Positions 1 through 12,289 are shown, counted from the stretch's first letter. The stretch is DNA of 64,000 nt from Isoetes taiwanensis (GCA_021234155.1 JAJEKV010000013.1:6266187-6330186); one strand, 5' to 3'. Program-made: numbers and translations. Notes: generated from the sequence alone by a model not told the origin.

Positions 1-1480
1 TCAATTGTCTACAATCAACATCCAACATTATTGCACCAACATGTCATGAGCCAGATACTAAAAGTAGCATACTCCTCTCCTATTGTTTATATACAATTAA
101 TATTGTTTTGCTCATATGATAGCAGGTGTGCCTACCGGTTATTCACGAAGATAGACAAAAAGTTTTATCAAAGAAAGAAACTTAAATTGCTATTTCGAAA
201 ATATCTTAACAAACATATTATCTTGTTGAACAAACTAGAACTTTCAAACCCTAACAAAATGCATCCTTCTATTATGCTCCCACTCACTAATGCGATCCTA
301 GTAAATATGGCAACAATGAGTTGTTTTCTTGCATAAGAAAAGACATGCTAGTTTAGTTTCCTTCCTACTATCACCAGAACTTGCATAAATTTAAAGCACA
401 CCAATTTAACATGGCCAATGCGAGAATGGGTTCAACAAACTTGGGACGTAAGCGTTCTACCACATGGTTACATGTCAAAATTTAAATATTGCATTTAAAA
501 ATTCAAGGAACAATCTCGAGGTTGTCCAAGCTTGCTAGCGTTGATATATTTTGAAATGGTGATCTCAAATATATTTGAACAATTGCAAAACTTTGAAGAA
601 TCTTTGAATTTGCTTCAATCACTAGGTGACCATCCTAGAAGCGGTAGAATCGAGCACACATTATGCACTATCAAAACCCTTTGTATAAAGACAACTAAAA
701 ATATTGCACATAATGTCCTATTTTTAAGGATAGGAGAAAAATTACCATGATATTCACTGGTACCCAATGATGCAAAATAGCTTCAAAAGCTTATCTAGTT
801 TATCTACACAATGATGTTAGGGTGAAGAGCTTACGCATCCATGCATGTCTTCTTGGAATTGACACAACACTTTAGCATTATATAAGACATTCATTAGATA
901 AAAGAAATGAGGAATACAAATTGTGAATCAAATATGTAATGTAATGTAATGTAATGTATTAATCCATACTTAGGACCTTGAAGGTCATAGGCGAAAAAGT
1001 ACTTTACAATTTCAACAACATAGAGCGGTATAAATCAATATCTCGATGAAATAACCACCACTTTAGGATCCATGTCAAGCGAGTTGAAAATTAAATTGAT
1101 GGATACCATGTTTGATTCTAATCTCTTAAGTAGCGGGTGACCAACAAATACATGGTTTCATCTTAGTCTGATTGTAATCACAGTCACCGAGGAGTCTATC
1201 TTCTAGGGAATCCCTTACCATCTTCTGCGTTTCCACCGCGTAGCTTGTGAGAGGCGATCTGTATCTTCCCGCGATGAAATTTGTTTTAGAAACCTAGGGA
1301 TATCGACGAGATATTCTTAGTGGGAATATTACCATCGGTTTGCCAGAACATAAGAAATCATCAGAATCCCTTATTAGACCGCCATTTTAAAGCCCGGCCA
1401 GCATTTTGTATGAGATCCACAGCCTATAGGTACTTGTAATTTGTAGGTTATACCCCATTTCTCTACCACCACCCATTCAA
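1..1480. other. Unassigned AT-rich DNA
   Basis: I see no gene here. The open frames are short and their translations match no family I know. The only structured item is a TGTAA microsatellite near position 940. Confidence 0.6.
934..957. repeat. (TGTAA)n microsatellite
   Basis: Between four and five direct copies of the pentamer TGTAA are visible, followed by ordinary sequence. Confidence 0.9.
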
Positions 1481-3150
1481 ATTACCTTATTGGTACCACC
1501 CACACTCTAGCGAGAAGTGTTAAAGCGCTATTGAAATTGCTTTGGTAGCATCTAGGCTGCCGGACTCTATTAATAAAGTTTATTGTTTGAAATAAGGCTT
1601 CCACCTCTAATGGAATCAGTTGTCTCCAAGCATTCACGATTAGTATCGGGGAGTCCGTGAGGTTGCCCCCTCTACGCCAACACTTTTGGCCTCTACATTG
1701 TCGGTTAGAGCCACAACTGCGGCGTAGGGGGATGGCATACGACTTTTGCACCAGGTCATCGCCCGGCTCATCTATCGGGGCGTGTTGGCTTCTGGCTGGC
1801 CCTTGTGAAGGCTATCACGGTCTGGATGCTAAGACACATTTTGTGGGGCTTTCTGAGGACATCGCGATCAATGCGGCCCAAGACGAGGGGTGGTTCTCAT
1901 ATCCTCTTCCGCGTCACCCCATGCCTCTGCACTCACATGCTCGAGGGCTGACGTGGGCGTCCGCCCACCTACAAGTACCTAGGGGTGATTTCCCCTCCCT
2001 GCATTTCTAGCGGGGGCGTCTATCCCTGCCGGTGGCAATTTGGGCGCTTTATGCCATCTTGAGAACACTTGATGATCCTGACGAGCTATGATTTAGAGAC
2101 CATCCGGTCCACATCACATTCCAGAACCTTTGGTCGAGAACTGTCCTTAATGCGAGTCGAGGTTTGGGGCGATGCGTCTCTTTGGCGACTTGGAATGACT
2201 TGGAAGGCGAGGTCTGCGAGAGAGCATTTTAGCCGCGGGCACTTGGGGTGAAACCATGAGTCCCCTATCGGGATTACTGCTGCGAGGCTGGATTCTTGCG
2301 GCCCCGGTGACGGCCCTTGATAGACACATCGTCATTTTGAGAGGGTTACTATGGGTGATGCTGCGGCTCCTCATCGGCTTACAACTTGTGGCCATGAGTC
2401 CCTTGTGACTTAGAAGAAGCTGTTGGAGGGAGTAAGAAGAGATCGGTGGTTCGCCCGGATGGGCGTCGCGAGAACGGATCTTGTCATTTGGTAGCGGCCG
2501 ATCGTGGCAGGCCTAGCGGGGAGTACCTAGATGCTTGTTTCCTTGGCGGCTCACGGGACCCCATTGCTACAAGCGAGGTCAAAATGGCCCATTACAAGGG
2601 AGCACATCAACCCGTGTTAGCGGGGCCATGACTCTGCGTTCCAATTTAGCCACGAAGCAGCGGACTTCAGTACCTCCATTACGCCGCAGGTCGCACCATC
2701 TTCGCGCTCCCGAGGCAGGCGGTGGATTGGGGAGCCGCCGGGGCCAGACTCTGGCTGTCGATCTTTATCCAAGCGGGTGCCATTGAGGATGAGTCTCACA
2801 CTTTCCGGAAGTTGCCCGGTGTTGATCGGTCAGGGCGGAATCACATCCCGCAATGCACCGGTAGGACGTGCCCTTTACATTTCTTGATGAACACAGATGC
2901 GATGCACGTGCCACGGGTCATACATCCGAGTCTTGGACACAAGTCACGGTTGTCCGTACGACTAGGCACTCTGGGGGTGGTGCATGGCTGTATATATTGG
3001 GATGTTTTACGCATTTTTATATGATTAGCCGCAGTTTGTGGTGAGGTGATTCGCGCCCGCGGTTTTCCCTCGAAAACCAGCCGGAAGGGGTTTTTAATCC
3101 GGTGATAATGCAGCACTGCGTTTAATATTGGGTCCCATAGGTAGGTTAAT
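1480..3150 (+). pseudogene. LINE copy D: 5'-truncated, decayed RT fragment
   Basis: This is the 3' part of a non-LTR retrotransposon, read on the plus strand through several frames. Near 1,640-1,730 there is a degraded form of the RT motif QGCPLSPTLFGLYI (seen as GCPLYANTFGLYI). The expected YADD box reads as IYRG near 1,770. After it come a GVVLISSS segment and PTYKYLG, matching the usual TK(V/G)V-x-YKYLG stretch that follows the palm domain. A VEVWGD segment near 2,150 corresponds to the CEVWGP motif of copy C. The end (AIEDESHT, about 2,780) aligns with the same words in copy C near 34,525, and both copies then share a non-coding 3' stretch ending around GGGTCCCATAGG. The block is clearly richer in GC than its flanks. 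Stops and frameshifts are abundant, so it is dead. Family assignment within the LINEs is uncertain. Confidence 0.75.
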
Positions 3151-3498
3151 TCTCGTCGGGCGATAAAAGTACCTTCCTTCCCCGCCCTTCCCCTAACGAT
3201 AAAGCATATGGGATCGGCATTTTATGCCCAATTCTTCCCGAATAAAAGCAGCATACAGCTTGTGTCCATGAGTGACAAATATGGCCCCCAAATTGGTGAC
3301 CCATAAAAATGATTGTTTGCACAAAAGCGTTTTGAGCGACATCTTCTTTAGACCCCAAATCATCAAAGAGGCCTTATGGCATTTAGCCCGACATCTTATG
3401 GGGCTGCCTTACCGCAGTCCTTTCGTCTCTTCAAGCACTCATGCACCATTTGTGTGTGGCTGAAATTTCCAACCCGGACTATCTATAATGATCCACTA

Positions 3499-3513
3499 TT
3501 TTTTTTTTTTTTT
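3499..3513 (-). repeat. T15 run, possible reversed poly(A) tail
   Basis: Fifteen consecutive T are followed by GAAGGTGAAATTTTTTA and then a minus-strand open frame (3,669-4,028) of unknown identity. This is the arrangement expected for the 3' end of a minus-strand LINE or SINE, compare 28,250-28,265. I see no target-site duplication. Confidence 0.35.
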
Positions 3514-6500
3514 GAAGGTGAAATTTTTTATATTCATGAGATAGGAAGAGGAGAATTACAACATATGGCCTCTTCGGACGGATAAAAGTTTAAGCAGAGA
3601 TCCCATATGGATCGGGGATCTCATATCAAGTAGCTTACGTACTAGTGTGCTACTCAGCCCTGCTTCTTCTATCCATCGATTACTACATGATAGATTACCA
3701 GTAACGGTAGATAGAGTCTTACATAGGGCCAATACAAAACTTTCCAAAGGCTGCGGATAAATCTTTCTTGCTCAAGAAACTTCTTGCAAGGTGGAGAAAG
3801 GGGAAGAAATGAAGAGTAATATGAGTAGCACACTTGTTGCTCAAAGAAGTGCACAATGCTTCCACAATTTTGAACAAAACCTGCCGATTTCATCAACCAC
3901 TTCGCAAAGGCGATGTATGACACCATAAGAGAAGGCTGCATTGTGGGATATGAATGGATTAGCGTAATTGGCTGAACCTGAAATGACCACCAAACTCCTC
4001 CTCTGCGAAGAGTCCTATATAGCGTCATCCTGTTTAGAGATTCTTCATCTCAAATGGTCCCATATATTACCAGGTGGCTTGTAAATTTTTAGATCAAAGC
4101 ACTCTATTCTTTCCAAAATTCTGCTCCAAACCTTTATTTAGAAGCCCGAGGAAAGGAGACCAAATAATGAAAGAACGATGAATTAAAATTTAGGCTATGG
4201 CTGGGCTGCGCACTATCTAAGATCGCCCTAAAAATTTACTCCATCCTTTATAGGCATCCATGCTTTTCGATGTGATTTTGCTTGGAGGAGGAAAAGCATC
4301 GAGGGCAAAACCTATAATGTGCCTCAAAGAAGCCGAGAGAAATTGCCACGTTAGGGGAAACTACCAGGTAAGAAACTAGAAGAAGCTACATACGATCTTT
4401 GCTTCAAAATCGACTTCAAAGAAAACCAAATTCCTCAAATAGAAGCCGGCCCGATTCCTGCTAGCACCTAAAGATCTTGGAAAGCCCCTACGTCAGCAAT
4501 GATCTTGGGATTTTGGAGAGCAGTGACTGTCTGAGAACCGCTAGCCGCCCATTCTTGGCATGCGTCCGCATCTTGGCCCATCTTACGCTTCCTTGAATCC
4601 ATGATCCACTATTATTTCCTAGGGCCTACGTCTTTGTACTATAAAGGTTCATACATCTCTCACACATCGGACAAAATGACCTCGATTAAGGAAAAGCTTC
4701 GGTAAGCGCCTCTGGGTTTACCGATGCCGATATAATGCACACACCCAGCTAAATCATATGGAAACCTATAAACCAAAAATGAAATTATACAAACTAATAC
4801 GAAGGACATAAAGGCCGGGACAAGGGTAAAATTGACCAAACACACGTACATGCGAAGTTGTGTTTTCATATCGCTTCCTCATTCGTAGAACCCGATTAAT
4901 GGATAACTTATGGCCCCTTCAACCTTAACTTCGGGGCTAATTGTGTAGTGATCCTTGACATATGTTGGGCATAAAAAAAAAAAATGAGATGAATTTGACC
5001 ATATGCATGTCAATCCATATATTCAAGATTAGATTGTTTCTGGGATATTCAATCTTGTCATCTTTATATGGTATTATTAGAGTTTGTAGATAATTAATGC
5101 AGTAATGTTATAGCGGTGTGTTAGAACTATTAGAACTATTGTGCCTCATGCTTTCGGATTATGGGCGATTATGGGACTTTATTCTTTTGCATATTTTACC
5201 CCATTTTGCTACATGCATATGCATTTACATACGAGAATTGAGATGTTGTTTATTAAGACTCCTGAGGTTTTCATGTAGCGATTCTCTTCATTATACCAAA
5301 CAAAGCGTATGCAGTGCCCGAAGCTTATGGATTAGGGGGCTCAAAGCAACTCCCTTGGGACATAGTCCTTCTATTGGGTGGAGGTAATCCATTCTTTGCT
5401 GCGTGTTAGGGGAATTGAAGATTTATTTGTAGCCCTCGTTTTGGCGGGTTTAAGATAATATTGCCATTACGCATTCCGGGTTTTGCATTGGTGAAGGTAT
5501 CAAAGGCTTCTTGGTCGATCTCGACAGCGCCAACCTTGCGATCATTATAGATTACCGCGGCCCTCTTTAAGTAAATGTACAACATAATGTATATGCGCAT
5601 TGCGTGGGCGTGCCCATATGGTGATGAATCGAAGTAAGCTTATATTACGCTTTCCAAAAAGCAATACATAAGTAAATGTTGTGGAAAAAACTAATTTTAG
5701 GAAGCCCAACATATAAGAAACTCACTTCGAGAACCATCTAGTAGTTCACGGTTGCTTTCGGTCGGAATCAGCGCATTGACATTGTTAATGCGTATCCATG
5801 GGGCTTGCATTATCTTGTTGACCAAATATCCACTTTCGTGACAAGTTCTACATCCGCAACCTACATACAGGAATAAGCGTTAATGCGGTTTATCAAACTC
5901 ATTATTTTGAGTAAAACCTCCTTCAAGGCTATGATAAATCACGGTAACCAATGCGAGTCGTAGAGATGGTGACTTCAAAACCTTGTGTTCCTTATGGGAT
6001 TACTAAAAAGAGCTTTGCAAGCATCAACCTTTGATACCCATGACCTAAGTTTTCCTACCTCTTACGATGTGTTTGAAGGTCCATATCATCATAACATAAG
6101 TTGATTTTATTTTTGAAATGCGGTTAAATTTAGCCGGATGAAAGTTTCCACTCTAGTGGGGACTAAAAGCTATATTGCATTGACAATTCTATTACCTGGT
6201 AATGCAATGCATTACCTTTTTTCTTTTAAAGCTCTTCGCCATGCTTTTACGGCGAAACCAAATGAAACCGGTGTCTCCAACTGCGCTCTCATCAATATAA
6301 TATCATTGGGGGGTGCCAACTTCCCCTAAAGCTGTCTGGGAATATCTACATGCACAGGAATGAAATGATTGTTCCATGTAGGCATTGGCATTGAGCGATG
6401 ACTGTCGTTCTCTCCTTTGGGAAAAGCAAGCAATTTTAACCGGGAACCAATCCATATAAAACATTACGCATCATCCATGTGGGATAATATCCAGTTCATA

Positions 6501-6967
6501 GGCTGCCTCAACACCTTGATTTGAAGTGTATCTGCTTTGCTTTCTCATCTCACTTTTGGAAGCCCATTTCCATAGAAGTTGATTAACAATGCTTTCATCA
6601 ATATTCTGCCGGATAATGCCGATTTCTTTGCTTACAGTATTACAAAACAAACATATTATACACTCTTGCTCGACGCTCGGCAACAAATGTGGCATTTTGT
6701 ACGTAGTTCGGTAGAAGCTCTTCTCCGGTTAGAGACCCGACCATGCAGTTGCTAATATCAATTGTCTACGGCATGTCTATAAACTTATCCCCGAGAAGCG
6801 GAAAACCGAAAAATTATTATTAGCATATTTGAGCGGATAGAACCTGCTTATGGATCTTATTAAAATCGCGGTGACACATGTTTAGTGAAGCATTATAGAA
6901 GCATAAAAAATGTTATCTCAGCCTTTATTGAGATAATTTGCGTATAATAAAACCCCACAATAAATAA

Positions 6968-6989
6968 GATAGATAGATAGATAGATAGT
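6968..6989. repeat. (GATA)n microsatellite
   Basis: Five or more uninterrupted copies of the tetramer GATA. Confidence 0.95.
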
Positions 6990-8242
6990 ATTATTTTAGC
7001 GTCAAGCCACTAGGCAGCATCAAAGCCCGGACGTATGACCACACACCCTGCTTATATATTATTGCTTTCGAGTTGGGCCCACACTAACCACCTTACATTG
7101 TGCGATTGGGAGAGACACATAAAGAAGAACCACCACCGTGAGTTTAATGGCCATTCTCTACTAGTGTTTTACGTAAGCGTTATATGGTTAAAAGAATTCA
7201 CAACGATAAGAAACGCCGCTGACTTTTAAAAGGAAACCATTGATGCATAAACACTTGGGAATGCAACCAAAGCAACAACAATATACATTTAAAATCTTGT
7301 ATCAACTCCTTCTAAATTGAAAGCTTAGGAACTTTGTTGTTTACTCGGTTTAAAATTTTGAGGATATGAAACCTATAGCATGTTATAGACATTGTGGGGT
7401 AGATAAATATAGATGCAAACCATGTTTGGGCTTCTTGAAGTCAACAAATTATGCATTTATCAACGCTTTGTGATAACCTTGATTATTAGCTTGTGGTTTA
7501 CCTGAATATCTTTGCGGCAACTATTTTCTTCCACTTCTAGCGGATGTTGCTTTACAATGCGATGATACATATGGAAATAGCTATTTCTTATGTTAGCGAT
7601 GCAATATCGACATCTTATGCATTTATCTTTTGCCAATTTCGACTCCTCAAATGCAATCCCATATGCTCCGCAGTGCCAGAAGGTCCGCGAGATACTTGAA
7701 TGTCCCATTTTGTTGAATGGTAACTAAAGCTGCTTGATGGAATCGACGAAAACCTAAGGAAGCGTGATGCGGTAGTAGCTTGCCCAATGACTGCCGGTTA
7801 GACCCGATTGCTTTTTGTATAATGGAAGGGCAAAGAAGACCAAAAACATACCATAAAGATGATTTCGAGCCTCTATTCGTGGGAGTTCATATCTCCATCC
7901 GCGGCATAACGGTGTGACGCTGACGCATCATCGGTTTTAGTTTTCTTTCCTTGCAGAAATTTGTTTGCACTTGGCCAGCGGCCGTGTGTGAAATGGAGGC
8001 GGATGGCCAAAGCGAGAATCACATGCTTGCTCCTGGCTTTGTAATGATATTCGGGATCTTAGCCATGCACATATGAAACACGGGGTCGGCCAGGTCGGAT
8101 CAATACAAATTTTCATTTTTTCCTCGATAGAAAATGTCCGGGAAAAACAAGCGTGACTTTAGAAGGCATGGCTTGCTGCCACGTGGACGTCCCTATCGGA
8201 CATAATAAATTATATATGTGTAGATAATACTTGCTTATAATT

Positions 8243-8280
8243 ATTATAAGGGAAAATTACAAAAATACCCTTATACTTTG
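8243..8280. repeat. Left imperfect terminal inverted repeat
   Basis: The sequence TTATAAGGGAAAATTAC followed by AAAAATACCCTTATA matches, with gaps, the reverse complement of 10,333-10,372 (TTATAAAACGAAGGAAAATT, then CACCAAAATCCCTTATA). The two would bound a 2.1-kb unit holding the pyrimidine tract. TTATAA lies at both outer edges. The similarity is imperfect and AT-rich, so a mobile element is only suspected. Confidence 0.4.
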
Positions 8281-8888
8281 CAAACATTACTAAAATACTC
8301 TTAAAAAAAAAATATGGTGTTTTGCTAAAATGGTAATAACTTCTTCGTGCTGATCAAACTAGAAAGTGGCTTTCGCAGAACTTATAGATGACATTAAGAT
8401 CTGTTCAACAACAGTGGATTCATCGAAAAGGTAGTTGGAAAAATCTTGATGTATAGGGGAATGGCAGTGTCATTCCCCTACAAAATAGAAATAGGGGAGC
8501 AGTTTGTAGTTGAAATTTTCGGCTGTGTTTGCTAAAGACCTGCAGATTTGGAGTTGTGTTCTTTGCATATTGAGGCGCTCACGTTTTCTTTAGCGTTTGA
8601 ATGAATTTAAAAATTTTGTGTTTGTTGCGTGGAAGAATCAGGCCACATTTGCCGCTACATTTGAGCGGTTTGTTCTTTGTGTTTGAATGGATCTGCGTGT
8701 GCTCCAAATGGATGTTGTGCTTGAATGGATCTGTATTTGGTCGATCTGCAGATCTGCATTTTGTTTCTCTTCCACGACGGCTAACTTGGAGAACCCTAAC
8801 ACTTGTCTTGGAGAACTCTAAAATTTGTCCTGAAGAGGAAACTGTTCAGCTCAGACTCTTTTTTAAATATCTAATATAATAGAAACCA

Positions 8889-8915
8889 AGCCCAGTGTTA
8901 CTGGGCTATAAAAGG
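8889..8915 (+). promoter_or_regulatory. Promoter-like site: palindromic TGGGCT pair plus TATA box
   Basis: The sequence AGCCCAGTGTTACTGGGCT (8,889-8,907) is a perfect 7-bp inverted repeat with a 5-nt loop. It presents the plant site II (TCP-type) core TGGGCT in both orientations. It overlaps a consensus TATA box, CTATAAAAGG, at 8,906-8,915. Transcription would start about 30 bp on, directly inside the pyrimidine tract, giving a U/C-rich RNA. Site II elements and TATA boxes are established plant promoter parts. Activity here is inference. Confidence 0.45.
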
Positions 8916-10086
8916 TTTTTGTGTGTTTTTTTCTTCCCTTTGTCGTTTTTCCTCCATTTGTGTTTCCCGTTTTTTTCTCTTTTTCCTACACACAACCTTT
9001 TTCCTTTCCTTTTTTTTGTTTCCTTTCTGTTTTTAACCATCTTTCTCCTTCCATTCCCTTTCTCTTTTCCCTTTTTCCCTTTTCCTTTTTTTCCGATGGA
9101 TATTTTCCCTTCCATTTTCATCTTTTCCTTTCTTTTCTCCATTTTCCCGTGCCCTTTTTCCCTTTAATTTTCCCCTTTTATTTCCTTTTCCCTTTCTCTC
9201 TTCTTATGCACTTTTTTCATTCCATTTTTCCCACCTTTTTTATGTGCCCGTTTTCCTCCCTTTTCACCCTCTTTCCCTTTTCTACGTGCCCCTTCACCCT
9301 TCTTCTTTTCTCTTTTTCCTTTCCCCATGCCCTTCATTTTTTCCCTTTTCTCATCCTTTTTGTCTTCGCATTTTTTCTGTGCCCATTTCCCCTTCTCTTT
9401 TTTCATTTCCCTCTCCTTTTTTTCCCATGCCCTTTTTCCCTTCCCTTTCTGCCTCCCTTTTCATCCTTTCTCCGCCCTTCCCCTTTTTTTGTGTCTTTCC
9501 TTCTTTCTTTTCCTTTTCTCTTTCCCCATCCCTTTTCATTTCCCATGCCTTTTATCCATTCCCTTTTCTCCATCTTTTTCATGTGCCATTTTTCCATCTT
9601 CTTCCTCTTTTGCCCCCCTTCTTCTTTTTTCTTTTCTTTATTTCCCTTCCCCTTTTTTTCCTTTCCTTACCCCTTTTCCTTCTTTCTCTTTTTCCCGTGG
9701 ACTTTTCCCCTTCCCTTTTCCCATTTCCCTCTTCCTTTTCTTCGTGCCCTTTTTCCTTCCCTTTCATTTCTCCCTTTCCGTCTCCCTTTTTTTTTCCTTT
9801 CCCTTTCTCTTTTCCCATGCCCTTTTCCCTTCCCTTCTCTCCAACCATTTTCCTCTTGTCCTTTTTCCCTTCCTTCCTTCCTTCCTTCCTTCCTTTCCTT
9901 CTCCTCCATTTCCCAACCCTTTTCCTCTTTTCATTTACTCATTGCCCTTTTTCCATTCCCTTTTCTCCCCCTTCCATTCCTTTTCCCATTTTCTATGCCA
10001 TTTTTCTCCTTCTTTATCCTCCCTTTTCCATGTGCCTTTTTGCCCTTCAATTTTCCCCTTCCATCCTCCCTTTTCCCTTTCCTCTT
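8916..10086. repeat. 1.17-kb polypyrimidine tract with degenerate tandem structure
   Basis: Nearly every base on the plus strand is C or T. The few purines cluster in recurring words such as CCATGCCC, CGTGCCC and ATGTGCC. These recur at about 9,153, 9,244, 9,286, 9,327, 9,380, 9,426, 9,546, 9,583, 9,744, 9,817, 9,994 and 10,031, with spacings near 37-53 bp or multiples of that. This suggests an old minisatellite built on a unit of about 40 bp (ATGCCC followed by TTTTTCCCTTCCC). A (CCTT)n stretch sits near 9,871-9,900. Long open frames of Phe, Pro, Ser and Leu run through all plus frames only because stop codons require purines. The longest begins at a GTG, not an ATG, and is not a gene. Homopurine-homopyrimidine mirror tracts can form triplex (H-DNA). 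Confidence 0.9.
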
Positions 10087-10332
10087 AAGAGATCAAAGCA
10101 TGATCAATCACGGTGGTGGAAAATAGTTCGACAAATCTCGGCCTTCGAATGCAATCTCATGATCGTAGCCTTCCAACTTAGGGCGTGGTCCATTACATAC
10201 TTACGCTATAACATTATCATATAAGATATTTTCCTAGAACGTCTATGATGTGAAGGGCATTTTGGTAACTCTTACAAAATATAAGGGATTTTGACTCTTT
10301 GATTGAATAAAGTCTGACGTCCTTCAACAAAA

Positions 10333-10372
10333 AAATATAAGGGATTTTGGTGAATTTTCCTTCGTTTTATAA
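10333..10372. repeat. Right imperfect terminal inverted repeat
   Basis: Partner of 8,243-8,280, ending in GAATTTTCCTTCG then TTTTATAA. A second near-copy of its inner words (AAATATAAGGGATTTTG) lies just inside at about 10,279-10,295. Confidence 0.4.
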
Positions 10373-10879
10373 CCTTTCCAAAAATTAAACTATGATATTA
10401 AATCAAATGATCATGGTAGCACTGTAAGAATCAAAATAAATGTACATTGAATTCAATACAGTACTATATAATTCAAGCATTGTAGCACCATTTATTGTGA
10501 ATATGAATCTAATTTATGCAAACAAAGTAGTATTAGCACCAATAGCTTGGGATTGTTTGCAGTATGCAATGACTTTGCATAGAGTTAACATGGTCAATAG
10601 AGCAAAAAGACGGTGTCAATGCATTCGCAGATTTGTTATGAGATTTGATAGAGAATTGTATTGTAGCCATGCCTGTTATAGTGCTGCAGAAGACGTCAAA
10701 GGCTTCATATCTCGGGGAGAGCTTCATATTTCAAAAGTGGCATTGGGTGTAGTAGTGACGAATATGCCTTGGAAAATGCTTTAGGCTCTCTACAGAAAAA
10801 ACTTATGTGAAGGACATGCAATCTGAAGGTATTCAGTGATACAGAGATGCAGAGATCAAAATTTGTTTCCACGGTGTTA

Positions 10880-11790
10880 CAACTAGAAGCAGGTTAGCTA
10901 CAGAATGAAGAATATAGAAGACACTTATGCAGGAGGATATATGACTGTACAAAGAGCAGTTGTTGAATTTTGTGCTTTTGGTAAGGAGCATTTGGAACCA
11001 GTGAGTATAAGGTGGCCTTCAATTGGCAGAATGAACCAGCTTGTAAAAGATTTTGAAAAGATGAGAGGTATTCCTTACGTTGCAGGAGTTATAGATGGTA
11101 GTCATTTGCCGGTCATTGCACCCTCCCAAAATCCACAAGACTATTTTAATAGAAAAGAGTTTGACTCAATTTTGTTGCAAGCAACTGTTAGGCGTGATTG
11201 CTGTATTTGGGATTACGATGTAGATTGGGCAGGGAGCATCCATGACTAGAAGCTCTTTTAGCAATCTAAAGCTGGGCAAAAGATAGCTAGTGGATAGCTT
11301 AAGACTTCCTATCTAGTTGGATATGTAGCTTATCCACCATAGCCATGTGGAACTAGATTCAATCATTAGTAAGAATGCATGTTGAGTGTGCATTTGTTCA
11401 ATTAAAGGCTAGGTGGAAGATTTGGTCCTCTAGAAGTTAAAAAGAATGGACATCATGCTTGATAATGTACCACATGTGGTTTTTGTATATCTTATGCTTC
11501 ATAAACTTTGCATTAGGCACAAGGACATGTTTCACAGTTCGTTGGTTGATGAACCCACAAAAAAATTGGAAAATCAATTGAGAATGAAAAGTTAATAAAA
11601 AAACATGGTAAGCTGTCAATAAAGCCAAGAAATTCAAGAGACACAGTTTGACTGCAAAGTTGACAGAAGCAGGAGAGTATATTATGCATAGGGTGGATGG
11701 AGTCAATCTAAATCTCCATCTTGAAAGGGCTTTGGAAGATGATGTAGATGACAGAGTAGATGGTGCTAGAAAATCCAACAAAATAACATT
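10880..11790 (+). pseudogene. PIF/Harbinger (HARBI1-like) transposase, broken
   Basis: This is a DDE transposase of the PIF/Harbinger superfamily. An open segment from 10,905 to 11,249 holds GVIDGSHLPVIAP with the first catalytic Asp (codon 11,094), then YFNRKEFDSILLQA, the family's NRKG-S-x-LQ stretch. It ends in WAGSIHD, with the second Asp at 11,244-11,246 followed at once by a TAG stop. In other frames downstream come RMHVECAFVQLKARWKI (catalytic Glu codon 11,384-11,386) and DNVPHVVFVYLMLHKLCI (about 11,450), the usual C-terminal CC-x-LHN segment with its cysteines and Asn lost. An open stretch at 11,648-11,860 may be the C-terminus. The stop after SIHD and the shift before the Glu block make it non-functional. 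The family's usual Myb-like partner ORF was not found, nor were clear terminal repeats with a TTA or TAA duplication. An upstream open frame at 10,440-10,784 is not recognisable. Confidence 0.85.
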
Positions 11791-11952
11791 CCAATTGGAG
11801 TTGAAAGTGCAAGTAGATAAACTTTTTATCGTCCACGAGAACCCAATCGGGTTATGGGACTAAGCCCAGACCAAAACTGGGAGACAATCTCGCAGCATCA
11901 GAATAGAAAGTGGGGACTAATCCCCATCACAAAATAAACAGACATTTAAGTT

Positions 11953-12230
11953 TTAATTTTCTACAATGAGAATCAGTTGGGGAAGACTAGATACCAAACG
12001 CCTAGGGATCAGAAGGCCATTCATCCCGTATAAGAGCTTGTCCTCCTCGGTACACTGTCCACTTTTTTGCAGACGAGCCTCGCGGACTCGGCAAAGTTCC
12101 ATCCTCCTTTGGCAGAGCTGGACTGGAGTAAGATCCTCCTGGACGGAGAAGGTGGTCCCCTTAGGGTGGTTATCATGCTTCAGAATGTGGACCCGAGAGA
12201 TCGCATCCCACAAATATGCCATTGCAAAAC
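11953..12230 (-). pseudogene. LINE ORF1-like C-terminal fragment
   Basis: The minus-strand frame contains SVQEDLTPVQLCQRRMELC then VREARLQKSGQ. This resembles the conserved segment (I-x-EDLTP-x-Q-x-x-RR-x-L, then AR-x-x-GK-A) in the C-terminal domain of L1-type ORF1 RNA-binding proteins. After this point the expected GK-A-x-R segment continues only after a frameshift, so it is a remnant. No EN or RT sequence adjoins it. The match rests on one motif, and a chance resemblance is possible. Confidence 0.45.
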
Positions 12231-12289
12231 TATGCATGAAAAGAGAAATTGTTGAACTTGTTAATGTGGTTTTTGGCTTCACAGTTTAG

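Larger units (their letters stand above)
3151..8242. other. Unassigned DNA with short homopolymer runs
   Basis: No supported gene. There is a run of 15 T at 3,499-3,513, a run of 12 A at 4,973-4,984 and a GATA microsatellite near 6,970. The T run, followed by a sequence resembling the 3' end of LINE B at 28.25 kb, could be the reversed poly(A) tail of a minus-strand retroposon reaching to about 4,030, but I could not recognise its coding sequence. Confidence 0.5.

Noticed and set aside
8921-10126. A 401-codon open frame (and others of 326 and 253 codons) of Phe, Pro, Ser and Leu
   Set aside because: It is an artefact of a pyrimidine-only tract, where stop codons cannot occur in plus frames. 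Its first codon is GTG, and several frames are open at once.
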